From: Paraburkholderia mimosarum LMG 23256 = NBRC 106338
GTDB lineage: Bacteria > Pseudomonadota > Gammaproteobacteria > Burkholderiales > Burkholderiaceae
Reading direction: 5' to 3'
Assembly (NCBI RefSeq): GCF_000739815.1
Contig: NZ_BBJJ01000063.1
Location: 1-37,810 of the forward strand
Length of the DNA stretch: 37,810 nucleotides
Shown one piece after another: positions 26,103 through 33,615 of the stretch. The notes beneath the pieces are model-generated. The model did no database searches. It was not told the DNA's origin and saw nothing but the letters and a program-made list of their open reading frames with translations. Position numbers and translations under genes: made by a program. The first letter of the stretch is position 1. Each line of letters opens with the position of its first letter.

Positions 26103-26693
26103 TTGAAGCTGGCCGACTTTATCGACGCAAACATGGACGCGTTGCTCGGTGACTGGGTCGAGCAGGCCCGGCGACTAGGTGCGGCGAAGGTGGTCTCGTC
26201 CACACGGCTCGAGCATTCGGCGCGACGATTACTTGCCTGCATCGCGCCAGGACATGCGCACGATACAGAGCGATCAGCAGCAGATAGCGAAAGGTTATGG
26301 CGATCGCCCCGGGAATGCCCCTGCGATCACCGGCGAGGCGCGCGCCCACGCGGACGAGCGGCTTGAATTCGGCTTCTCACTTGATTCGGTGGTGCCGAGT
26401 ACCGGGCATTGCGTGCCAGCGTGGTGCGCCGCTGGCTTGCTTCAGGCGCGCTTCATCAGCTAACCGAACTGGTGCGCTTTGAAGAAGCCGTGGACCATGC
26501 GCTGTCGGAATCGGTGTCGCGCTATTCGTTCCTGCTGGCGCGTGCCCGGGACGTATTAGTCGGGATTCTGGCGCACGACCTGCATACCCCACTCGGCGCC
26601 ATTGCCATGGCCCGGCCTGAGCGCGGGAGCGCGCTCGCTGCACGCCCGTCGGGATGCAGCGCATCAGGCGACGCGGAATTGAAACATGTGTAA
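26103..26693 (+). pseudogene. Histidine kinase remnant (RsbRD-like N-terminus plus HisKA start)
   Basis: Three frames joined give one decayed protein. TTG at 26103 (GGGAG upstream) starts LKLADFIDANMDALLGDWVE, like the RsbRD-type N-terminal sensor domain of Burkholderia histidine kinases. Near 26245 the frame changes to RQDMRTIQSDQQQIAKGYGD and DERLEFGFSLDSVV. Near 26394 a likely one-base deletion moves it to AEYRALRASVVRRWLASGAL, then RYSFLLARARDVLVGILAHD and LHTPLGAIAMA, the HisKA H-box with the phospho-accepting His. After that, similarity ends and the ATPase domain is missing. A two-component sensor destroyed by at least two indels and a 3' deletion; no response regulator is adjacent. Confidence 0.65.
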
Positions 26694-26846
26694 GCTGGAT
26701 TGGCTCAACGGTTGCTGCTTCCTGCATGCGGTTGACTGTCCTCACCGGGGAAATGTCTGCACCCCGTAGGGAGGCGGCGACCTGTCGAGCCCTGTCCGCG
26801 GAAGCAGGGGCACGTGCCGATAGATGCTTTTCACGCCGCGATGTGG

Positions 26847-27374
26847 TCATGGCGCGAACGGCTCTTTCGCTGCGATGGACGGCGACCCGCCGCCGACAAT
26901 CTTGCACACAGTTCGATGAAATGCAGCAGCGCCGGGCGCGCGTCCGGCCAGTGCACAGCGACCACGCGGCAGTCTTGCGCGAAGGGCAAGAAAAAACGCG
27001 CTGCGCGTTGTAAAACGGGGCGGGGGCGACCATACTCTCCTTGAGATGCACCGCCGAGTTCGCCGAACTCGCACCGTGACAGGAATGCCGGAATTCGCAC
27101 GTTCAAGGCCCATCACGCTCGCCACGACTCCCCAAATCGCCTCGCTTGCCCGGGGACGCCATTGTGCGCATGGCGCTGCTCGCCGTGTCTTGCTCCGCGG
27201 GTACCAACGCCAGCACAGGGGTGAGAAGGCATCGTCGTGAGCTTTTTCTTTGGCTCTTTTCGACTCGATATGATCGACAATGACCAGCGTCACCACGAGT
27301 GCGACCAGTCCAATGATCCCGCTCTTTAGCAAGTCCATCCACCACTTTTTGGAATCCGTCCACTCTTCGGACAT
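26847..27374 (-). CDS. Small membrane protein, C-terminal part probably out of frame
   Basis: The first 50 residues are convincing: MSEEWTDSKKWWMDLLKSG, a hydrophobic helix IIGLVALVVTLVIVDHI, then basic ESKRAKEKAHDDAF. The ATG has GGGAG 8 bases upstream. This predicts a short inner-membrane protein with one transmembrane segment. Beyond residue 50 the frame becomes Arg/Ala-rich and unlike a protein. Just beyond that point a neighbouring frame reads TPVLALVPAEQDTASSAMRT, so a frameshift near 27225 is likely and the stop at 26847 is probably not native. Not recognised. Confidence 0.45.
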   Translation of the reverse strand: MSEEWTDSKKWWMDLLKSGIIGLVALVVTLVIVDHIESKRAKEKAHDDAFSPLCWRWYPRSKTRRAAPCAQWRPRASEAIWGVVASVMGLERANSGIPVTVRVRRTRRCISRRVWSPPPRFTTRSAFFLALRARLPRGRCALAGRAPGAAAFHRTVCKIVGGGSPSIAAKEPFAP

Positions 27375-27845
27375 GGCGAGCTCCCGACGCTTGAGGGATG
27401 TCGTCAGTTTCCCGAAGCATTCATATCGCGTGCGGAAAGCCCTCTGTTCGACGTGCGCTCGACCACACTGCTTAGAGCGCGTCAGTTCCGCGCTCGCGGT
27501 TGCAAAATATTTCGATTACATTACAGTTCGACTTGATCCATCCATTTATGAATAAATAGGGTCATATAACAAGCCTGCACCGAGGCGAGTAAGGCAATGC
27601 TGCCGAAGCCTCCGTACGAGGGGAAACGCAAGGCCGGAAGTAAGACTCATCGGAATTTCATATGTTTGTAAACATTTGAAATGACCCGTTCAGCCCAGTG
27701 ACACCCGAGGCAACCGATTGACACCACAGCCGCCCAAGGCGGGGCAGGCGGCCTGCCAGCGAGCTTTGCCCCGGCGGTGCGCATACCGTTGCGGCGCCGC
27801 GGGTTTTCCGCCAGGATCAGGATGCCCAGACTTCCTCGCCCTCGC
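27375..27845. other. Gene-free region with a short palindrome
   Basis: About 470 bases without a credible gene. At 27662-27675 ATGTTTGTAAACAT has 6-bp inverted arms around a 2-base centre, in an AT-rich patch, and could be a regulator site. No repeats suggestive of iterons were seen nearby. Confidence 0.35.
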
Positions 27846-28187
27846 ATGGCCGACCGCCTCGAACTTGTTGCTCTCGCGCTGCCTGCCGGCTGCGCCCCCG
27901 AAAACCTGCCGCCGACCGTTGCAGCCTTTGTCGCGGCGTGCTGGCCTGGGATGAGCCGCGCCCAGTTGCTCGACCGCGCGCGGCGCTTGGCGCTGCGTGC
28001 CTCACTGCGCGCGTGCCCGGAACCCGGTCCGGACGGCGTACGGCTGTATGCGTTGGTACTCATGGTTGGTGAGGTGAGGGCGGAGCTTGTTGCACACGTG
28101 CGCCGGCTCGCGGGCCGCCGTGGCGGCCGCCGGCCCCGCGCGTCGCTGCCGCCAGCGCGGGATCCAAGGCAGCGGGGGCTTTTCTGA
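27846..28187 (+). CDS. Hypothetical Arg/Ala-rich protein
   Basis: A 113-residue protein if started at the ATG at 27846 (MADRLELVALALPAGCAPEN); the frame is open 23 codons further upstream, but that part is Arg-rich and unlikely. It is mostly helical (TVAAFVAACWPGMSRAQLLD, then VRLYALVLMVGEVRAELVAH) with a basic tail (RRLAGRRGGRRPRAS). No known domain is seen. High GC could keep a false frame open, so its reality is moderately certain. Confidence 0.45.
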   Translation: MADRLELVALALPAGCAPENLPPTVAAFVAACWPGMSRAQLLDRARRLALRASLRACPEPGPDGVRLYALVLMVGEVRAELVAHVRRLAGRRGGRRPRASLPPARDPRQRGLF

Positions 28188-28414
28188 GATTGAGGCGCAG
28201 GACGCGGCCAAATGAGCGCGGAGGTGCGTCGACTTCAGTTTTTTCCACCGGTCCTTGCGCTCATGGCCGCGATGTCTATCAATTTGTCTATATTCGCACT
28301 TCCGCGTATACTAGGGACGTTGCAGGCGAGCGCGGAGCTTGTAGAGGTCGTCGAAAGACGGCAGCCCGAATGGGTGGGATCCTCGAATCCGGGGCCTGCA
28401 ACAGTTTCCCCTTC

Positions 28415-29188
28415 TCAGCGGGTAACGATTGCGATGACGCGTTGTTTCTCGTCAAGGTTGTCGCACCAGAATTTCAAGCCATAGCCATCAGGCGTCCCCC
28501 GATTGCGATAAAGGTTGCCCGCCATAAGGCGAAGGTAACCTTCCTCTGTTTCCCCATACACCGATCTGTGCACCGCGTAGAACGCCCCGGTAGCGACTGC
28601 GTCGGCGATTTGAAGCCCCGCCAGCTGTTCGTGGGCGACAGCGCGTACAGCATCGGGATCGACGCTGTCCCAGTGAATCCGCACGTCCGGCAGGGTTTGA
28701 AGGCGTCGCAGATAATCTCGAAGGTCCGTGTAGGACATGGCGGAGCGGTTCGAAAAGATCAATTCCGCGCGGCCATCACCGGCATCCCCCGGCCGGTAGT
28801 AATCGCGGCAAAGCCAGCTCACGCGTTCGAGGAGCAGTCGCGTCGCGTAGCGGTACAGGGAAAACTTCTCCTGCTGAAAGTTTTCGGGATCCGCGATCGA
28901 AGGCTTGTGCACCAGGACGTGGATATGGCGGATCGGTGCCTCGCCGATGCGACGCGCGAACGGTATGCGTTGCTCATGCTTGAGAAACCTGAAGTGCAGC
29001 GCGTGTTTCGGTTCCTTGTGAAGAAGTGCCCGCACGTCCTTCGCGAGCTGCACGAGCTGAAGATCGCGTTCCGTTCTTACAACGACGGCCGACAGGACGA
29101 ACCACCGCGAGCTGCCTTGCTCGTTAGGCAAAAATTTGAAACCCTCGTCCCCGGATTCATCGATGTAAACGCGAAAACTGCTCGGCAT
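28415..29188 (-). CDS. DUF3800 family protein
   Basis: A protein of about 257 residues with the DUF3800 hallmark FRVYIDESGDEGF at its start (acidic residues Asp10, Glu11, Asp14), a central LRDYLRRLQTLPDVRIHWD, and LAGLQIADAVATGAFYAVHR near the end, another conserved element of the family. DUF3800 proteins are thought to have an RNase H-like fold and occur often in mobile and defence-rich regions; activity is unproven. The ATG at 29188 is preferred because the domain starts within 8 residues; an upstream ATG at 29218 is possible, and neither has a strong ribosome binding site. The next minus-strand gene upstream ends 123 bases away, so the two may be co-transcribed. Confidence 0.82.
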   Translation of the reverse strand: MPSSFRVYIDESGDEGFKFLPNEQGSSRWFVLSAVVVRTERDLQLVQLAKDVRALLHKEPKHALHFRFLKHEQRIPFARRIGEAPIRHIHVLVHKPSIADPENFQQEKFSLYRYATRLLLERVSWLCRDYYRPGDAGDGRAELIFSNRSAMSYTDLRDYLRRLQTLPDVRIHWDSVDPDAVRAVAHEQLAGLQIADAVATGAFYAVHRSVYGETEEGYLRLMAGNLYRNRGTPDGYGLKFWCDNLDEKQRVIAIVTR

Positions 29189-29310
29189 AGCGTGCTCGTG
29201 CTGAAAGTAACCCTGCATTATCCGAATGAGCGTCGATTCTGGCCAGCGCCCGCTTCAAAAACCTCTTTGCTCTGTTCGCTACTGAAACAGCCTACGTATA
29301 GAGCGCGTGT

Positions 29311-30135
29311 TCACGCCTTGGCATTTGCGCCAGGTGCCGAAGCCTCAGCACTTTCTGCTGCGGGGGAGGCACATGCATCGCCGGGTTGCGCCGCGGTGGC
29401 GGACTGAAGTGTCAGTGCCGCTTGTGCCGCAGCCTGGGCCGCGTTCTGCTGCGCCCATATTTCACGGACGGCTTCGACTTCGCCGTATGCGCCAACGTCC
29501 GCGAGCCGCTCGAGAAATCGACCGTAGAGTTCGGTTTGCACAAGGCCATGCACTCGCATCCATTCCATGGCGGCATTTGGATTGAGCAACAGAATGTAGT
29601 GAAATTCCCCCGAGGCGCCAGCCTTGGTCTGGATAAAATTTAGTTCTCGGAGCCGCTTCATACGCCTGCGCCACGTATCCACAGCACGTTCACCCATGAA
29701 GCCCGCTTCGGCCGCGAACGTGACAGGATTTTCAATCGAAAGAACCGGATGATCGGGCGAGCGTGTCCACAGACAGAACAACGTGTGGCCTGCCGGTTGA
29801 CCCTTGCTTTGTCTATCGATAGCTTGCATCACAATCGGGAGCGTACGCGGAACCGTTATAAACCCGTCGTTTCGCGTGCGATGCCAAAGCCAAGCCTCGG
29901 GCCAGTCAGGGAAATGCAACTCAAGCAGTTGCTGCGCACGTTCTGCCATCTTCATTCGTCGAGCTGACGCTTGCTTTCCATTTGCCACGACACGGTCCTC
30001 ATAGGGAATTCGATGGTGAAAGTATGGGCGAGTGGGCTCCGTTAGGCCAGACGTCTTGGCGCAGGTTTCAACGGAACTCAGGGGATAAAACTCCGCCATT
30101 GACAGTGGGGAACGTCGCGAGAATTCGTATTTCAT
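29311..30135 (-). CDS. Unknown protein with winged-helix-like core
   Basis: A 274-residue protein with an Ala/Glu/Ser-rich disordered C-terminus (about 235-274). The central part (100-185) reads PRTLPIVMQAIDRQSKGQPA, then SIENPVTFAAEAGFMGERAV, RRRMKRLRELNFIQTKAG and EFHYILLLNP. This is the order expected for a winged helix: helices, a recognition-like helix, then a beta-wing. Such folds occur in regulators and in plasmid replication initiators; nothing decides between them, though no iterons are visible nearby. ATG at 30099 is an alternative start. It sits upstream of the DUF3800 gene in the same direction. Confidence 0.62.
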   Translation of the reverse strand: MKYEFSRRSPLSMAEFYPLSSVETCAKTSGLTEPTRPYFHHRIPYEDRVVANGKQASARRMKMAERAQQLLELHFPDWPEAWLWHRTRNDGFITVPRTLPIVMQAIDRQSKGQPAGHTLFCLWTRSPDHPVLSIENPVTFAAEAGFMGERAVDTWRRRMKRLRELNFIQTKAGASGEFHYILLLNPNAAMEWMRVHGLVQTELYGRFLERLADVGAYGEVEAVREIWAQQNAAQAAAQAALTLQSATAAQPGDACASPAAESAEASAPGANAKA

Positions 30136-30538
30136 GATTTCGAAATGTGCGGTTTCGCGCAGACCAATAGAAAAATGACCCGAATATTCAGATGGTTACG
30201 CGTTTCAGCGTGTGCTCCCTATCCTCCGGGTGCTCCGCGTCCTCGCATGTGCTCACCGTGCTCGCGGGGATATGCAAGGGGACTCCTGGTTCGCGGCTAC
30301 TCCTCGCTGGGTCAAGCGCGCTGCCCCCCGGGGAGCAGGTAGGGTCGTGTTCTGGAGATGACGGCCATCCGCGTTCGGTTTACCGATCGGCGAAGCATGC
30401 AAAGCGCGTACGCGGCCGAGTATCCGGCGCCACGAGCGGGTGCCGGGTTCGCGCGGCGATGCCAAATCGACCGGCGCGCATTGGCTGCTGCGGCTTGCGC
30501 CTTCATTCTCTCTCGCATGATCCGAATTCGCGGATTCC
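30136..30538. other. Intergenic region between divergent genes
   Basis: About 400 bases between the minus-strand winged-helix-like gene and the plus-strand 332-codon gene. Short Arg-rich frames only. Promoters of both are expected here. No repeat or RNA gene noted. Confidence 0.35.
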
Positions 30539-31537
30539 GTGACTCTCAACCAGTTCGATATGCATCTAGCGGTCAGCCTAGGATGCGTTCAACAGGCGCG
30601 AATTCGGATCTTGGTTCAGCCAGTACTACAATTGCGCATTAACCTGCACCATCGATGCCTTGCGCGAAGCGAGAACCAGATCGTGGCCGTCCAAGAACTT
30701 CAAAACCCAAAGCTACAACAGACAATCCAGCAGGCAGGGGAGTATCTCGATCTCGCAGTGACCCTCCGCGTGAAGTCGACGTGGTGCAGGTATCTTCGCG
30801 ATGACCGGGATACCCGCGGGTTCTTCAATGAAGACCCGATGCGAAAATCGGACATGTTCGCCGAGCAGATTGCCGCGTGCGCTGCGGAAGCCTATCTGTC
30901 GTGCGGCGGCGGAGGCCACGAGCATGCGGCCCCTAGCTCCCATCAGATCAAGTCAATCCGCATTGCCGCAGCCTCGCTGGAGGCCCAGCTCGAAGCTTCG
31001 GCACGCTGGATCATTCCCATCGCGAAAGCGCCTGGATTCCGGGAGCCGCTGCGTGAGCTTGGCGAAACTCCATCTGCTATCCCTCCGAGGGCGGCGGGGC
31101 GGCCCGGCCTGATCCTGCGGCGCGCTTTTGTCCTGCGTCTGGCCGAATCGTTGTATGACTTGACCTCCACGTTTCCCGTAAAGCTCTTGACCGTCGCGGC
31201 CGCGCTCGGGTGGGAGGACACGGGCGAGCGACAAATCCGGGACATTCTTTCCACCGATACGCGGGTGGCGATCGCTGGGCGCGCGCGAGCCAGGCGCGAG
31301 GCCGAAATCAGCAGTGAGAATGCCACGCGGCATCTGCTGGCGAGGATCGCAGTTGATCGTGACTCGACGCCGCCGCGGGATGAGCGATCCGATCCGCAAA
31401 AGCTGGCCGAAATCCTGCGGTTGCTCGCTAGTCTTTCCGACCAGACCGCTTCGACCGTCATGATGGACGAGCTGACGCGGCTCGCGGAGGAGTTTGGTAT
31501 CGAAGCGGAACGCCATCCGTCTGGCGGCGGAAATTAG
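30539..31537 (+). CDS. Hypothetical protein
   Basis: A frame of 332 residues starting at GTG (30539); ATG at 30839 is a plausible alternative, because the first 100 residues are less convincing. The body is helical (SIRIAAASLEAQLEASARWI, then LILRRAFVLRLAESLYDLTS and FPVKLLTVAAALGWEDTGER). The tail PQKLAEILRLLASLSDQTAS resembles a four-helix-type end. No catalytic motif or membrane segment. It precedes the small helix-turn-helix gene by 120 bases in the same direction. Unknown function. Confidence 0.55.
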   Translation: MTLNQFDMHLAVSLGCVQQARIRILVQPVLQLRINLHHRCLARSENQIVAVQELQNPKLQQTIQQAGEYLDLAVTLRVKSTWCRYLRDDRDTRGFFNEDPMRKSDMFAEQIAACAAEAYLSCGGGGHEHAAPSSHQIKSIRIAAASLEAQLEASARWIIPIAKAPGFREPLRELGETPSAIPPRAAGRPGLILRRAFVLRLAESLYDLTSTFPVKLLTVAAALGWEDTGERQIRDILSTDTRVAIAGRARARREAEISSENATRHLLARIAVDRDSTPPRDERSDPQKLAEILRLLASLSDQTASTVMMDELTRLAEEFGIEAERHPSGGGN

Positions 31538-31657
31538 AAGGAAAAACCGCCCAATATCCGCCGGAGGATTTTGGCCGCGCATCTGGCGGTATTTGCGTAG
31601 CAGCGTTGGCTGCCATCCGCGCGAACATGGATCCCATGCAAACCACGGGAAATCTGC

Positions 31658-32008
31658 ATGGGAAAACAGACACCGAGCAGCACCGCTTCCATTTTGAGCG
31701 CGATTCGCAAGCGCATGCCAGGGATCGGCGCATTAATCCAGCGTCAGAGATTGCTTCTGGCGCTGGAAGCACGCGATGGAGTCACGACGATAGATGCCTT
31801 GCGTTTTCTTGACATCATCGATCCGGCCGCACGCGTATTCGAACTGCGCAGGGAGGGCCACTGCATCGTTACCAACTTCGTGCTGCAGGCGACCGAATGC
31901 GGAGACGTGCACTGCGTTGGCTGCTATACACTGCAGACGCTATCAACGCTGGGTGCCCGTTCGACAGTTGGAACACAACTTGAATTGCCCCTGGCTCCCC
32001 ACGCGTGA
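31658..32008 (+). CDS. Small helix-turn-helix protein (HTH_39-like)
   Basis: A 116-residue protein. Residues 25-75 (RQRLLLALEARDGVTTIDAL, then FLDIIDPAARVFELRREGHC and IVTNFV) match the winged helix-turn-helix found in many phage- and island-encoded proteins, in which a first helix is followed by a TTIDAL turn and a RxxxLRRxG recognition segment. It is probably a DNA-binding regulator or replication accessory. The tail has two Cys pairs (CGDVHCVGC), possibly metal-binding. ACGGGAAA lies upstream of the ATG. It precedes the nuclease-like gene by 101 bases and may regulate it. Confidence 0.65.
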   Translation: MGKQTPSSTASILSAIRKRMPGIGALIQRQRLLLALEARDGVTTIDALRFLDIIDPAARVFELRREGHCIVTNFVLQATECGDVHCVGCYTLQTLSTLGARSTVGTQLELPLAPHA

Positions 32009-32109
32009 ATGCCGAGTGCGCCTGATGACAAAGCCGCATGACGTGCTTTCCAATTCTTCCAGTTCGCGGTATCCCCGGAGAGTGGGACCCGCTACCGATC
32101 AGGCAAGGC

Positions 32110-33135
32110 ATGGACTCGACAACAATACCTCAGGTCGCTGAGCAGCTAAACCGGCGTGCTGAAGGATACGAGATTGGCAAGCTTCAGCAGCTTCGTGTAA
32201 AGCTCAAAAAGCTGAGGCGCCTACCATCACGCAAGCTGTTTCACTCGGCAACAATCGCTGACGATTGGGCTTTTCATTATGGTGGACGTGCGGAACTGCA
32301 ATTCAACATAGGCATGGAGCAGAGCGATGGGAAGAAGTACATTCGTCATGGTGTAGCGTTCTCCCTGGAGCCGAGCCAGACGCTTCCGAGCATCGACTTG
32401 CTGTTGCCAAAAATGCGGTTGTTCAACGAATTTCTCCGGACGGAGTTTAACGCCCCTGCGGACTTCAAAATGTGGCACTTCCGCAAAGGCGTTCGTTCCG
32501 ATAGCCACCCCCCGGGGCCCCTCTCGCACGAACTCTTTCAAACGGGAATCTTCGTGTTCATGGGAGCGCTTGTCCCCGTCGGCGAACTGGACCTGGACAG
32601 AATCCTTCGCGACTTTGACCTGCTCCTTCCACTCTATACGTTTGTGGAATCAGGAGGAGAACTTCCTCCTGTCAAGGTCGCTCGCACGCCCTTCGTCTTC
32701 CATTCAGGAAATCGTGCAAAAAATGCGTGGACAGGTGCGTCGCTCCCGGAACGACAACTTTCAATCGAGCTGCGTCACAATGCGTTGCAAGCGACGCTCT
32801 ATTCAGAGCTCTGCGACGAGTATGGACAGGAAAACATCGGTACCGAAATTCGTAACGGCTGCGGAGGTCGAATTGACGCCGTCGCTCGAACGGATGAAGG
32901 TTATGTATTTTTCGAGATCAAGGTAGGTCGGTCACTGCAGAGCTGTATTCGCGAAGCCATCGGACAGTTACTGGAATATTCCTACTGGCCAGGCGCGCAA
33001 TCTGCCATCGAACTAGTCATCGTAGGTGAGGCAGCACTCGACAAGGATGGCGGTAAATATCTCGAGACACTAAAAAATAGCCTGAAATTGCCAATCAACT
33101 ACCGCCAGATATGCTTGGGTGGCGACATGTCGTGA
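32110..33135 (+). CDS. PD-(D/E)XK nuclease-like protein with large N-terminal domain
   Basis: About 341 residues from the ATG at 32110; the frame runs 24 codons further upstream without a good start. The C-terminal domain has the core GGRIDAVARTDEGYVFFEIK (Asp256, Glu269, Lys271) and a following helix with IREAIGQLLEYSYW supplying the Gln often seen in this superfamily. The preceding LRHNALQATLYSELCDEYGQ suggests the leading helix with an upstream Glu. The N-terminal 230 residues (FHYGGRAELQFNIGMEQSDG, then FVFMGALVPVGELDLDRILR) are unrecognised and could be a DNA or modification reader, as in type IV restriction proteins. It ends upstream of a KAP NTPase gene. A defence nuclease is inferred. 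Confidence 0.75.
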   Translation: MDSTTIPQVAEQLNRRAEGYEIGKLQQLRVKLKKLRRLPSRKLFHSATIADDWAFHYGGRAELQFNIGMEQSDGKKYIRHGVAFSLEPSQTLPSIDLLLPKMRLFNEFLRTEFNAPADFKMWHFRKGVRSDSHPPGPLSHELFQTGIFVFMGALVPVGELDLDRILRDFDLLLPLYTFVESGGELPPVKVARTPFVFHSGNRAKNAWTGASLPERQLSIELRHNALQATLYSELCDEYGQENIGTEIRNGCGGRIDAVARTDEGYVFFEIKVGRSLQSCIREAIGQLLEYSYWPGAQSAIELVIVGEAALDKDGGKYLETLKNSLKLPINYRQICLGGDMS

Positions 33136-33615
33136 CCACACGACTCTGCTCGAGGCGCATCGCTTACGCGACTGCGCCGTCCACTGCAGTGGTAGGAGAT
33201 GAGCTCAGCCTGGGCATGTACTCACTTTCTCTACGGCATCAGGCCGTATCCGAAACGCAGCGTACTTCGGACTGTCGAATCATCGACGGCTCCTTGAAAA
33301 TGAAGCGGATGTTCGCCGAGGGAGGCGACGCGCGAGGCCGTCGGCCTGAGCCCGCGTCCACCGTCAATTCGAGTATGTCCGATGGCCCACCGTTAGCGGA
33401 CGGTGTGGGCTAGGATGCGCAATCGTGATGAGATCTCCCCGACTAGTCGCCAGGAATCCAACTATGTCCCAAAAAAGTAACGAAAGCCGCCGCGGAGCCA
33501 GGGTACTCGGAAGATACTCGACTGTCTATATGACCATGGAGGCGTCGCGTTTCACTTCGAGCCCAGCGGCCCACCACTTCGGCGGGACTCGCAGCCCCTT
33601 TGGCGTTCCCGCGCG
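33136..33615. other. Intergenic region before the KAP NTPase
   Basis: About 480 bases with no convincing gene. At 33380-33410 an imperfect hairpin (GCCCACCGT..ACGGTGTGGGC) is present without a T tract, so it is not an obvious terminator. The KAP promoter should be here. Short frames on both strands are Ser/Arg-rich and not protein-like. Confidence 0.35.

Noticed and set aside
28190..29407. 405-codon plus-strand frame
   Set aside because: It is the shadow of the DUF3800 gene, whose minus-strand translation has clear family motifs.
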